Assembly: GCA_021816765.1 (NCBI GenBank)
Contig: JAKAXB010000004.1
Coordinates: forward strand, 145,556 to 209,555
Length of the DNA: 64,000 nt
Source: Natronospirales bacterium
GTDB lineage: Bacteria > Pseudomonadota > Gammaproteobacteria > Natronospirales > REEB76
Direction of reading: 5' to 3'
Part shown: piece after piece, positions 41,424 through 52,632 of the stretch
How positions within the stretch are numbered: position 1 is the first letter of the stretch
Layout of the letters: every line of letters begins with the position of its first letter
Notes under the pieces: model-generated
Databases searched by the model: none
What the model was told of the DNA's origin: nothing
The model's input: only the letters and a program-made list of their open reading frames with translations
Program-made: the position numbers and the translations under genes

Positions 41424-41842
41424 GCGCCGCGCAACGCATCCTGGTGGACAGCAACGTGCTCCTCGACATCCTGGAGGAAGACGCACGTTGGTTTGACTGG
41501 TCCGCGCAGCAACTGGCGCGTTGTGCAGAGAGCGCAGAACTGGTCATCAACCCGGTGATCTATGCTGAAGTCTCCATCGGCTTCGATGCCATCGAGGCGC
41601 TGGAGGAAGCGCTGCCGACGAGCCACGTGCGCCGCGAGCCGCTGCCGTGGGAAGCGGCGTTCCTGGCCGGCAAGTGCTTTCTGCGCTACCGGCGCCTGGG
41701 CGGGACGCGGCGTTCGCCCCTGCCGGATTTTTTCATCGGTGCGCATGCTTCGGTGTCGGGGATGAGCCTGCTCACTCGGGATGCTTCGCGCTACCGGGCG
41801 TATTTCCCCAAACTTGCCGTCATCGCTCCTGATGAGGGATGA
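41420..41842 (+). CDS. PIN-domain toxin (VapC-like), module 4
   Basis: The 140-residue protein has PIN residues in ILVDSNVLLDILEED, NPVIYAEVSIGF and PLPDFFIGAHASVSGMSLLTRDASRY, the common 'LVDTNVLlDil...D.l.gAhA...g..llTRD..ryr.yFP' layout of VapC toxins. Its stop lies 17 bp before the corC start, so the module is wedged between ybeY and corC. The toxin should be an RNase neutralised by the overlapping antitoxin. Confidence 0.9.
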   Translation: MSAAQRILVDSNVLLDILEEDARWFDWSAQQLARCAESAELVINPVIYAEVSIGFDAIEALEEALPTSHVRREPLPWEAAFLAGKCFLRYRRLGGTRRSPLPDFFIGAHASVSGMSLLTRDASRYRAYFPKLAVIAPDEG

Positions 41843-41858
41843 ATGGATAACGACCGTC

Positions 41859-42746
41859 ATGCCAGAGACCAACACGGATAATCACAGCAGTCACGGCCCC
41901 GGGCTGCGCGCCTGGTTCGAGCGCCTGCGCCAGGCACTCAGCGGCGAACCCCGGGACCGGGACGAGCTTCTGGAATTGCTGCACGACGCCCAGCAGCGCA
42001 ACCTGTTCGATACCGACGCTCAGGCCATGCTGGAGGGGGTGCTGCAGGTGGCGGACATGCAGGCCCGCGACATCATGATCCCGCGGGCGCAGATGGTGGT
42101 GCTGGAGAAGGACGCCGCGCTGCGCGAGGTCATGGCGGTGGTGGTGGATTCGGGCCATTCGCGTTTTCCGGTGGTGGGCGAGCGTCGTGACGAGGTCGTC
42201 GGCATCGTGCTCGCCAAAGATCTGCTGGAGCATTTCCTCGAGAACCCGGACGGTCAGTTCAACATCCGTGAATATTTGCGGCCGGCGCCCTTCGTGCCCG
42301 AGAGTATCCGCCTGAACGTGCTGCTCAAGAATTTCCGCGCCAGCCGCAACCACATGGCCATTGTCGCGGACGAATACGGCGGCGCGGCGGGGCTCGTCAC
42401 CATCGAGGATGTGCTGGAGCAGATCGTCGGCGAAATTGACGATGAATATGACGTGGAGGACGAGGCGCGCATCCTCAAGCATACGGATAAGCGTTACACG
42501 GTAAAAGCACTGACGCCCATCGAGGATTTCAACGAGTATTTCGCCACGGATTTCAGCGACGCGGAATTCGACACCGTGGGAGGGCTCGTGATGCACGCGT
42601 TCGGGCATCTGCCGAAGCGCGGTGAGAAAATCCTGATCGGGCATCTGCGCTTCAAGGTAATCCGCGCCGACAGCCGCCGGCTGCATCTGCTGGAAGTATT
42701 GCGCAGGAACGCCACCGCATCACCCGGCCCTGACACCACGGCATGA
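41859..42746 (+). CDS. corC: CorC/HlyC-family CBS-pair and transporter-associated domain protein
   Basis: ATG 41859 gives 295 residues and aligns the N terminus with E. coli CorC (both reach GEPxxRDELL at residues 30-38); ATG 41832 would overlap the toxin gene. The protein has two CBS domains (about 70-190: [67 protein letters not shown]) and a C-terminal CorC_HlyC domain. It is linked to Mg2+/Co2+ homeostasis. It overlaps lnt by ATGA. Confidence 0.94.
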   Translation: MPETNTDNHSSHGPGLRAWFERLRQALSGEPRDRDELLELLHDAQQRNLFDTDAQAMLEGVLQVADMQARDIMIPRAQMVVLEKDAALREVMAVVVDSGHSRFPVVGERRDEVVGIVLAKDLLEHFLENPDGQFNIREYLRPAPFVPESIRLNVLLKNFRASRNHMAIVADEYGGAAGLVTIEDVLEQIVGEIDDEYDVEDEARILKHTDKRYTVKALTPIEDFNEYFATDFSDAEFDTVGGLVMHAFGHLPKRGEKILIGHLRFKVIRADSRRLHLLEVLRRNATASPGPDTTA

Positions 42747-44317
42747 GTGCCGCGTCCGTTTCCGGAGCGCACACGGCGCGGAACGCCGTCACCGCGGCGC
42801 TGCAGGATGGCGGCGCGCGTTTGCGTATGGGCATCCCCGGCGATGTGCTGGCTCTCGTTTGCGGCGCGCTCACGGTGCTGGCGTTCGCACCGTTCGGCCT
42901 CTATCTTCTTGCGAGCCTGACCCTGGCTGCGCTGTTCTGGTTGCTGCAGGATATTTCCGCACGCCGCGCCGCCTGGCGCGGTTTCCTGTTCGGCGCCGCG
43001 GAGTTCGCCTGGGGGGTGCATTGGCTTTATATCAGTATCCACACGATCGGCGACGCACCTCTATGGCTGACGTTTTTGATCCTCGCGGCGCTGGTCACCG
43101 TCATGGCGGTTTACAGCGCCCTCACCTGCGGGTTGGCGGTATGGCTCACACCGCGTGCGGGCGTGGTGCGCTGGCTTCTGGTACTGCCGGCTCTCTGGAC
43201 CGTGTTCGAATGGCTGCGCGGCTGGTTGCTCACCGGGTTCCCGTGGCTGAGTCTCGGCTACAGCCAGATCGGCAGTGCGTTGAAAGGATACGCGCCGTTG
43301 CTGGGGGTGTACGGTGTGAGCCTGGCGGTGGCGCTGTCTGCGGGACTGTTGTTGACCCTGCTGACGGCGCGCGTGCGCCGGCGGATGCGGCTCGCGGCCC
43401 TGGCGTTGCTGCTGGCGGTGTGGCTGGCGGGCGGGCTGCTGGCGAACGTGCGCTGGACCCATCCCTCGGGCCAGCCCATTCAGGTGAGCCTCATCCAGGG
43501 CAACATTCCGCAGACCATCAAATGGGATCCGCAGGCCTTCCGCCCCACGCTTGCGCTGTACCGCCGCCTCACCGATGCGCACTGGGACAGCCGGCTGATC
43601 ATCTGGCCGGAATCCGCCATACCGGAATATGCGGACCAAGTGCAGCAGGATTACCTGGATCCGCTGCAGCGGGCGGCACGTGCCCACGGCACGCAACTGC
43701 TCATCGGTGTCCCTACCGAGAACCTGACCACGGGTGCCGCCTACAACAGTGTCATCAGCTTAGGGGGGCACGATGGTGTGTACAACAAGCGGCATCTGGT
43801 CCCCCTGGCGGAATATTTTCCGCTGCCGAAGTGGGTGAGGCGCTGGCTCGAGAGCATGAATCTGCCCTATTCCTCCTTCACGCCCGGCGCCGCTCATCAA
43901 CCGCTGCTTGAGATCGCGGGTTACCCCGTGGGCGTGTCGATCTGCTACGAGGACGCCTTCGGCAGTGAGATAATGCGCGCCCTGCCGCGGGCGGCGTTCC
44001 TGGTGAACGTCAGTGACGACGGCTGGTTCGGCGATTCCATCGCTTTGCCGCAGCACCTGGAGATCGCGCGCATGCGCGCGCTGGAAGCGGGACGATATTT
44101 GCTGCGGGATACCAACACCGGCATCACCGCCGTCATCGGACCCCGCGGCCGGATCCGTGAGTCGCTGCCGGCGGATGTGCGCGGGGTGCTCACCGCGGAA
44201 TTCACGCCCTATGCCGGGAGCACGCCTTACAGTCGTTTGGGAAATCCCGCAATCGTGGTGCTCGCGAGTCTGTTACTGGCGGCGGGATTGTGCATGCGGT
44301 TTTTGCGGCGCCGCTGA
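42743..44317 (+). CDS. lnt: Apolipoprotein N-acyltransferase
   Basis: The 524-residue enzyme has about seven membrane segments in residues 30-235 and 500-520, around a nitrilase-fold domain. Catalytic residues are Glu290 (WPESAIPEY), Lys349 (YNKRHLVP) and Cys401 (SICYEDAFG), equivalent to E. coli E267/K335/C387. It adds the third acyl chain to the N-terminal Cys of lipoproteins at the periplasmic face of the inner membrane. It follows corC in an overlapping arrangement, as in E. coli and many relatives. Confidence 0.96.
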   Translation: MSAASVSGAHTARNAVTAALQDGGARLRMGIPGDVLALVCGALTVLAFAPFGLYLLASLTLAALFWLLQDISARRAAWRGFLFGAAEFAWGVHWLYISIHTIGDAPLWLTFLILAALVTVMAVYSALTCGLAVWLTPRAGVVRWLLVLPALWTVFEWLRGWLLTGFPWLSLGYSQIGSALKGYAPLLGVYGVSLAVALSAGLLLTLLTARVRRRMRLAALALLLAVWLAGGLLANVRWTHPSGQPIQVSLIQGNIPQTIKWDPQAFRPTLALYRRLTDAHWDSRLIIWPESAIPEYADQVQQDYLDPLQRAARAHGTQLLIGVPTENLTTGAAYNSVISLGGHDGVYNKRHLVPLAEYFPLPKWVRRWLESMNLPYSSFTPGAAHQPLLEIAGYPVGVSICYEDAFGSEIMRALPRAAFLVNVSDDGWFGDSIALPQHLEIARMRALEAGRYLLRDTNTGITAVIGPRGRIRESLPADVRGVLTAEFTPYAGSTPYSRLGNPAIVVLASLLLAAGLCMRFLRRR

Positions 44318-44372
44318 CGCACAGGCCGTTGGAGTTCACATGCCTACGCTGAATACGCACCATGCGCGGGTC

Positions 44373-44410
44373 GGCAGGACGTTGCATAACAGCCTGCCAA
44401 ACGCCTTTTT
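44373..44410 (+). terminator. Candidate terminator after lnt
   Basis: GGCAGG (44373-44378) pairs with CCTGCC (44393-44398), with an inner GTT/AAC pair around GCAT. Eight bases later comes TTTTT (44406-44410). It lies in the 114 bp gap before the ArnT-like gene. Confidence 0.4.
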
Positions 44411-44431
44411 CAATCGCGGCCGGGCTGTCTC

Positions 44432-46057
44432 ATGAACCGGACCAAGCGGCGGATACCGTTTTCTGCGGAGGTTGCTGAGTTCATGCGTATCGCCATGACC
44501 CCCGTGTCCCTGCTGTATCTGGCGTTTGCCGTGATCCTCGGCGTGTCGCTGTTCAATCACGGACCGATCCCGGCCATGGAGCCGCGCTTCGCCGATGCGG
44601 TGCGGGAGATGATCGCACAGGGCCAGTACCTGATCCCGACCATCAACCACGTCCCCTACATCGAATATCCGCCGCTCTACTATTGGCTGTCGATCGCCGG
44701 CCGGCTCGCCGGGTTGCCACTCGCGGCGGCCATCCGCCTGCCCACGTACCTGGCGTTCTTTTTATGGCTGTTCTGGCTGCGACGCCTGCAGCGGCAGTGG
44801 TTCCCCGAGTGGTCCGCCGTGCTGTTGCCGCTCACCGCCGCGGCCCTGCCGGCGGTGCTCTACAATTTCTTCCATGCCCAGGTGGACGGCCTGTTGATGC
44901 TGGGCACGCTCATGGCCTTCACCGGGTTTGCGCGGCTGCGTGATGATCCGGCACGGCGCACCTTCCCCTGGGAGCTGTGGCTCGGCATCCTGCTGGCCAC
45001 CGCCGCCAAGGGACCGGTGGGCATGGCCATCACCCTGCCCGCCATGGCGCTGGAAGTTGTCATCGCGTCCTGCCAGAAAACCGCACCCGCCACCGGTTCC
45101 TCACCGGCAGGGAACCGGCGCCTGCTGTATATCCTTCACGAGGCTTGGCGCATGGCGCCGTTCCGGGGGCTCGGTCTCGCACTGCTCGGTATCGTACCCT
45201 GGTATCTCGCCGCGGGCCTGACCAGCGGCTGGGAGTTCGTGCGCGGCGTGCTGGTGTACCAGAACTTCACCCGCTTCCTGCACGGTCTCGATCACCTGCA
45301 ACCGTGGTGGTTTTACGGCGGGACGATCTGGGGGGATTTTTTCCCGCTGGCATTGTTGTTTCCCATCGGCCTGTATCTCGGCGTGCGTCATGGGCGGGAA
45401 TTCCGCTGGCGCATGCCGCTGCTGTGGTCACTGGCCACGATCCTGTTCTTCAGTTTTTCCGCATCCAAGCAGAGCAAGTACATTCTCCCGGCCGCGCCCG
45501 CAGTGGCCCTGCTTGCGCTGGCAGCCGTGCCGGTGCTGTTCCACCAACGCTGGCAAAGACGGGTATATGCACTGCTCAAGGGTTGGGCGGTGCTCTTGAT
45601 CGCGATCTTCGGCGTGCTGGTGCTCGCGTGGCTGCCGACCCAGCAACTGCGGATCGGCGGCGTGGGCGGATATGACCGCATCCAATCCGCCATCGCCGCA
45701 CATCCGGGGAAGATAGTGAGTTTCCAGTGGCCGCGGCCCATGACGATCTACGTGCTGGGGGCGCCGCTCGCCTGGGTGACCTCAAGCCGCGCGCTCTATG
45801 CCGAGATGCAGGATGGCCGCATTCGGCCCGGGGACTACGTGCTGGTGAGCGACCGTTTCCTGCCCGGTGGCGGCGAGCCGGCGAGTCATACCCTGTTGCC
45901 CGCACCCGCGCCGCCGTATTTCGAAAAAGTGCTGAGCGTGAAGGCGGAGAAGCACATGACCCTGTATCGGGTGCTTCCGGGGGTACGCGATCTGCCGCTG
46001 CCGGCCACACCGCCTCCCCCCCCGCATCACTGGTGGGATCAGTTCGATACCGATTGA
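44432..46057 (+). CDS. ArnT-like polytopic glycosyltransferase (GT39/GT83 family)
   Basis: The 541-residue protein has about eleven hydrophobic spans. Its first periplasmic loop contains EPRFADAVREMIAQGQYLIPTINHVPYIEYPPLYYWL, the signature of ArnT/PMT-type lipid-phosphosugar transferases, with the Glu-Pro-Arg motif. These enzymes take a sugar from undecaprenyl or dolichyl-phosphate carriers and attach it to lipid A, LPS or proteins. The tail is Pro-rich (TPPPPPHHWW) and is encoded through a run of eight C at 46016-46023. It is the first gene of an accessory envelope group between lnt and leuS. Confidence 0.85.
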   Translation: MNRTKRRIPFSAEVAEFMRIAMTPVSLLYLAFAVILGVSLFNHGPIPAMEPRFADAVREMIAQGQYLIPTINHVPYIEYPPLYYWLSIAGRLAGLPLAAAIRLPTYLAFFLWLFWLRRLQRQWFPEWSAVLLPLTAAALPAVLYNFFHAQVDGLLMLGTLMAFTGFARLRDDPARRTFPWELWLGILLATAAKGPVGMAITLPAMALEVVIASCQKTAPATGSSPAGNRRLLYILHEAWRMAPFRGLGLALLGIVPWYLAAGLTSGWEFVRGVLVYQNFTRFLHGLDHLQPWWFYGGTIWGDFFPLALLFPIGLYLGVRHGREFRWRMPLLWSLATILFFSFSASKQSKYILPAAPAVALLALAAVPVLFHQRWQRRVYALLKGWAVLLIAIFGVLVLAWLPTQQLRIGGVGGYDRIQSAIAAHPGKIVSFQWPRPMTIYVLGAPLAWVTSSRALYAEMQDGRIRPGDYVLVSDRFLPGGGEPASHTLLPAPAPPYFEKVLSVKAEKHMTLYRVLPGVRDLPLPATPPPPPHHWWDQFDTD

Positions 46058-46105
46058 AGGATGGACGGCAAGGTTGCAGACACCGGCGCGACCCTGGTGC
46101 CCTAA

Positions 46106-46111
46106 TATAAT
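46106..46111 (+). promoter_or_regulatory. Possible -10 element (TATAAT) upstream of the split GT4
   Basis: TATAAT lies 123 bp before the start at 46234 in a 176 bp gap, but no -35 is found at 16-18 bp; TTGCAG at 46074 is 26 bp away. Only weak support for a promoter. Confidence 0.25.
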
Positions 46112-46233
46112 CGGCATGGGTGGTTTCCAGCGTATCTCCCTGAAGGTGGAGAGGGGCGGTCCCTTTCGGCCTGCGGGCCATCGCAGCAGACGGGTTTCGT
46201 ATCGGTGGTGCGTGCAAGTGTAATGAGCAAGCG

Positions 46234-46704
46234 ATGAAGATTCTCCACCTGCTTTCCCAGACCCAACTCACCGGCGCGGAAGTGTACGCACTGGCACTGT
46301 GCCGCTATCAGCTCGCCCACGGGCATAGCTGCCTGATCGTCTCCGACCGCCTGCACCGTTCCACGCCGGCACCGCATATCACGCTGCCCATTGACGACCG
46401 GCGTTGGCGGCAACGCTGGCAGAACATCAACCGCCTGACGGCACTGGTACGCGATGAACAGGTGGACCTGATCCATGCCCATTCCCGGGCCGCCAGCTGG
46501 ATCGCCAATCGGGTGCAGCACCGGGTGCGGGTGGGATATGTTTCGACGGTGCACGGCCGGCAGAGCGTGCATTTCACCAGCCGGCATTTCAACACGTACG
46601 GCCATCATGTATTGGTTGTATGTGCCGATCTGGCGGAGCAGTTGGTGACGGAACTGGATATGCCGGCGGAATACGTGCGCGTGGTGCCCAATGGCCTCGA
46701 CTGA
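46234..46704 (+). CDS. Glycosyltransferase family 4, N-terminal lobe only
   Basis: The 156-residue product begins MKILHLLSQTQLTGAEVYALALC, has LIHAHSRAASWIANRV and YVSTVHGRQS, and stops at RVVPNGLD, exactly where GT4 proteins pass from the acceptor lobe to the donor lobe. The donor-lobe sequence continues in another frame from 46691. Either the gene is split into two translationally coupled halves (14 bp overlap) or a frameshift separated an originally fused enzyme. If split, the two halves would need to associate to give a functional GT-B fold. Confidence 0.75.
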   Translation: MKILHLLSQTQLTGAEVYALALCRYQLAHGHSCLIVSDRLHRSTPAPHITLPIDDRRWRQRWQNINRLTALVRDEQVDLIHAHSRAASWIANRVQHRVRVGYVSTVHGRQSVHFTSRHFNTYGHHVLVVCADLAEQLVTELDMPAEYVRVVPNGLD

Positions 46705-47965
46705 ACTCACCATCGCCTTCATCGGCCGGCTGACCGGACCCAAGGGCGAACTCGCGAAACTGTTGCTGCGCGAAGTGTTCCCGCGGTTCTCCGGCGTGCG
46801 CTTCGTGATCGCCGGCGGGCCGGTGACGGAGGAATTCCGTCATCTGGCGGCGGACGCACGGGTAACGCTTTGCGACGTGGTGGAGGACCCGCGGGAAATC
46901 ATGCGCGCGGCGGATCTCGTGATCGGCTCCGGGCGCGTCGCGCTGGAGGCGATGCAGCAGCAGCGCCCGGTGCTCGCGGTCGGGGAGGCGTGTCGCATCG
47001 GTTTTGTTGCACCGGAAAACTTCGCGGCGGCCCGCCGCTCCAATTTCGGCGACAGCGCTCCGCCCCAGGTGCATCGTGCCGAACCCCTGGTGGCCGATCT
47101 CGAACGTTTCCAGCGGGGCTACCGGCCCCCGCTTGCGACCTACCCGGATTTTCTCGCCGAGTACGCCATGACACGCGTGGGGCCCATGGTCCTGGACGTG
47201 TACCGGGAAGCGGTACGCGCCGCCCGCCTGCCACGGCGCCCGATTCCCGTGCTCACCTACCACCGGGTGGTGCGCACTGCGCCCGCGGACTCCAGGGCGC
47301 GTATCTATGTGACGCGCGAGCAGTTGGCGGCGCAGTTACGCCAACTCGCGCGCCGCGGATTTGAAACCATCACGTTTCGCGACCTCCTTACCCGCCAGTC
47401 ACTGCCCCGCCGTCCGGTGATCCTGAGCTTCGATGACGGTTATCGGGATAATTACCAGGAACTGCTGTCATTGCTTGAGACCTGGGACGCGCGGGCGGTG
47501 ATCTTCGTGCTGGGAGACCGCGCACTGCGCAGCAATACCTGGGACCGGGCGATCGGTGAACCCGAGGTGCCGCTCATGGAGGATGGGATGGTACGTGCCT
47601 GTCATGCCAGCGGACGGATCGAGATCGGTTCCCATGGACTTACCCACTGCCATCTGCCGCAGGTGAGTGAGGCGGTCCTGCTGCGCGAAGTGCGGGACAG
47701 CCGGCGCGCGCTTGAGGATCTCATCGGCGCCGAGGTCGGCACATTCGCCTATCCCTATGGGGAGTTCACGGCCCGCGAACGCCAGGCAGTCGCCGCCGCC
47801 GGCTACGCTTTCGGCGTGACCACGGATCGGGGACCGCTCCGCATCGCCGAGGATCCTTATGCCGTGCGCCGTATCCCCGTGTTTCCCAACACCCGGGGGT
47901 TCGGTTTCTGGAAGAAGACTGCACCCTGGTATGGGCGCTACCGGAAATTGCTGGGTCGCGGTTGA
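46691..47965 (+). CDS. GT4 donor lobe fused to a NodB-type polysaccharide deacetylase
   Basis: Residues 1-175 start STELTIAFIGRLTGPKG and continue GSGRVALEAMQQQRPVLAVGE, a GT-B donor-binding lobe lacking its acceptor half, which is encoded just upstream in another frame. Residues about 185-424 form a NodB-like deacetylase: IPVLTYHRVV, motif 1 SFDDGYRDN, motif 2 SHGLTHCHL with the H-x3-H metal ligands, and TFAYPYGEF. The protein could N- or O-deacetylate a sugar that the GT part transfers. ATG 46691 lies inside the preceding reading frame. Catalytic residues of the deacetylase look intact. Confidence 0.8.
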   Translation: MASTELTIAFIGRLTGPKGELAKLLLREVFPRFSGVRFVIAGGPVTEEFRHLAADARVTLCDVVEDPREIMRAADLVIGSGRVALEAMQQQRPVLAVGEACRIGFVAPENFAAARRSNFGDSAPPQVHRAEPLVADLERFQRGYRPPLATYPDFLAEYAMTRVGPMVLDVYREAVRAARLPRRPIPVLTYHRVVRTAPADSRARIYVTREQLAAQLRQLARRGFETITFRDLLTRQSLPRRPVILSFDDGYRDNYQELLSLLETWDARAVIFVLGDRALRSNTWDRAIGEPEVPLMEDGMVRACHASGRIEIGSHGLTHCHLPQVSEAVLLREVRDSRRALEDLIGAEVGTFAYPYGEFTARERQAVAAAGYAFGVTTDRGPLRIAEDPYAVRRIPVFPNTRGFGFWKKTAPWYGRYRKLLGRG

Positions 47966-48173
47966 TGCGCGGCCGCCGTGGGACTGACACATTGGATACG
48001 CCCGGGTTTTTACCGCTGCACCGCGAGTTGTGTCAACTGCGGAGGGGGGTCATCGTTTTGAACGTCACAGGCCTGCCTCTTGTTCGCCGATACGCATTCG
48101 GGGACAGGCGCGGTTTTTCAGCCTCCTCATCGCCGTACCTGCGCGTGGATGCGGTAACCAACCTGGGGGTTCC

Positions 48174-49307
48174 GTGAAGATTCTATTCTCCTGCGGTTCT
48201 TCGTCCTGGGGTGGACTGGAGATGCAGATACCATTGCTCGCCCGCGCATTGCGCGACCGCGGCCATGCGCTCACGCTGCTGTGCCCCCCGGACAGTGTGA
48301 TCGCACAGGAGATGTCCTCGACCGGGTTCCCGGTGTTGCCGCTGCCGAGCGGCAAACGGCATATCGCCGGAAGCATCGTATCCGTGGCGCACTTTCTGCG
48401 CAGCGGCCGCTACGATATTCTGCATGCACATGTGAGTGAGGATATCCGGGTGCTGTCGCCGGCACGCGCGCTCGCGTGTCGCGACACGCCGTTTTTCATC
48501 ACCCGCCACATGGGGGTCAAGCATGCGCGCCGTGATGTCCTGCACCGGCTGTTGTACCGCCAGGTACGCCGCATATTTGCGGTCTCCAGCTATGTGGCGG
48601 ACGGCGTGCGTGCCGCTCTGCCGGTCCCGCCGGACCGCGTCGCGGTACTGCCTCCGGGCATTGACCTGAGCCGCTTCCAGCCGGATCGGTATGATGGTGC
48701 GCAGGCGCGTGTGGCGCTCGGCCTTGACCCGGGCCGGCCGGTGGTGGGCATGCTGGGACGCATCACGCCCATGAAGGGACATGCGGAATTTCTTGAGGCC
48801 GTCCGCAGATTGCGGGACGGCGGGCGGGACGTGAATTTTGTGGTGGCCGGCGGCTGCGGAGACGGGGACCGGGAGCGTACCTATACGGAAAATATCCATG
48901 CCCTGGCGCGACGGCTGGGACTGGCGGACGCGGTGCGTTTCATCGGCTTCGCCGCCGAGCCCGCCGCCGTGTTCGCGGCGTTGGACGTATTTGTGTTTCC
49001 TTCCCACCTGGAGGCGTTCGGGCTTTCCCTGGTGGAAGCCATGGCGATGGGATTGCCCACGGTCGCCTGCGCCGCGGGCGGCGTGCTGGATATTGTCGAG
49101 GACGGGCGTACGGGGCTCCTGGTACCCCCCCGGGATCCGGCGTCCCTTGCCCTCGCGATCGGCCGGCTGCTGGATGATCCGGCAGGCCGCATCCGCTTGG
49201 GACACGCGGCCCGTGCAGCGAGCCCGCGCTGGGATATCGTCCGTATCGCCGAATCGTACGATTCCGAGTACACACGCGCTGTGGCAGGCGCTCCGGCATC
49301 CGCCTGA
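48174..49307 (+). CDS. Glycosyltransferase family 4
   Basis: GTG 48174 (behind CTGGGGGT) starts a 377-residue protein: VKILFSCGSSSWGGLEMQIPLLARAL is the first GT-B strand and loop, so the upstream open frame is not part of it. The rest shows DILHAHVSEDIRVLSPARAL, LPPGIDLSRFQPD, VGMLGRITPMKGHAEFLEAV and FPSHLEAFGLSLVEAMAMGLPTVAC with EX7E. It lies in the accessory envelope group between lnt and leuS, after a 208 bp gap without recognisable genes. It may modify LPS core or another envelope glycan. Confidence 0.85.
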   Translation: MKILFSCGSSSWGGLEMQIPLLARALRDRGHALTLLCPPDSVIAQEMSSTGFPVLPLPSGKRHIAGSIVSVAHFLRSGRYDILHAHVSEDIRVLSPARALACRDTPFFITRHMGVKHARRDVLHRLLYRQVRRIFAVSSYVADGVRAALPVPPDRVAVLPPGIDLSRFQPDRYDGAQARVALGLDPGRPVVGMLGRITPMKGHAEFLEAVRRLRDGGRDVNFVVAGGCGDGDRERTYTENIHALARRLGLADAVRFIGFAAEPAAVFAALDVFVFPSHLEAFGLSLVEAMAMGLPTVACAAGGVLDIVEDGRTGLLVPPRDPASLALAIGRLLDDPAGRIRLGHAARAASPRWDIVRIAESYDSEYTRAVAGAPASA

Positions 49308-49349
49308 TATAGTCAGAGGCGGCACGCCGCTGTCGTATCCCTATATTGA

Positions 49350-52024
<2,675 letters not shown>

Positions 52025-52025
<1 letters not shown>

Positions 52026-52546
52026 TGCGGTCAGTGAACACCGGAGTTTTCTGGGCGGCCATGACACTCTGTCTGTCACTGGCAGGTTGCGGCTTCCATT
52101 TGAGCGGTGCGCCGCAACTGCCTGCAGCCATGAAATTGACTTATATATCCGCGCTGGGTGGCGATGCCGAGCTCATACGCGAGCTTCGGCGCAACCTCAA
52201 CACACCCGTTACCGCCGTAACCGAGCATGCCGCCACGGCCACGGCGACACTCAACATCCTCCATTCCCAGCGCTACCAGCGGGTGCTGTCGGTGAGCAAC
52301 ACCGGCCAGCCCGTGGAATACCAGGTGGCCTACCAGGTGCAATTCTCCCTGACGGCGGGGGGCGGCAGGGTGCTGATAAGCCCGCAGACGCTGACGCTGA
52401 CGCAGGACTATGCCTACGATGTGGCGAACGTCATCGGCGATACCGAGCAGGCCAACGTGCTATACGCCGCCATGGAGCGCAACATGGCGCAATTGATCAT
52501 GTTCCGTCTCGAGGCAGCCGGCCGCGCCATGGGGGCACCCAAGTGA
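52025..52546 (+). CDS. lptE: LPS-assembly lipoprotein LptE
   Basis: ATG 52025 overlaps the leuS TGA. The 173-residue product has a lipoprotein signal peptide with lipobox LAGC (Cys22) followed by GFHLSG, the 'CGFhLRG' start typical of LptE/RlpB. It then has the small alpha/beta domain ending in an amphipathic helix. LptE plugs the LptD outer-membrane barrel. Position between leuS and holA is conserved in gammaproteobacteria and confirms the assignment. Confidence 0.93.
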
Positions 52547-52632
52547 ACGACGTGCGGCTTCCCGATCGCTGCCGGCGCCGTGCCGCTATCCTGCACGCGT
52601 TGTAGCCTGCAACTTGCGATGAAGCGGAACGC

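Noticed and set aside
48030..48173. Extra N-terminal 48 residues for the GT4 that ends at 49307
   Set aside because: The GT-B fold starts at VKILFSCGSSSWGG with a GTG and ribosome binding site at 48174; upstream residues are unlike any GT4 N terminus.
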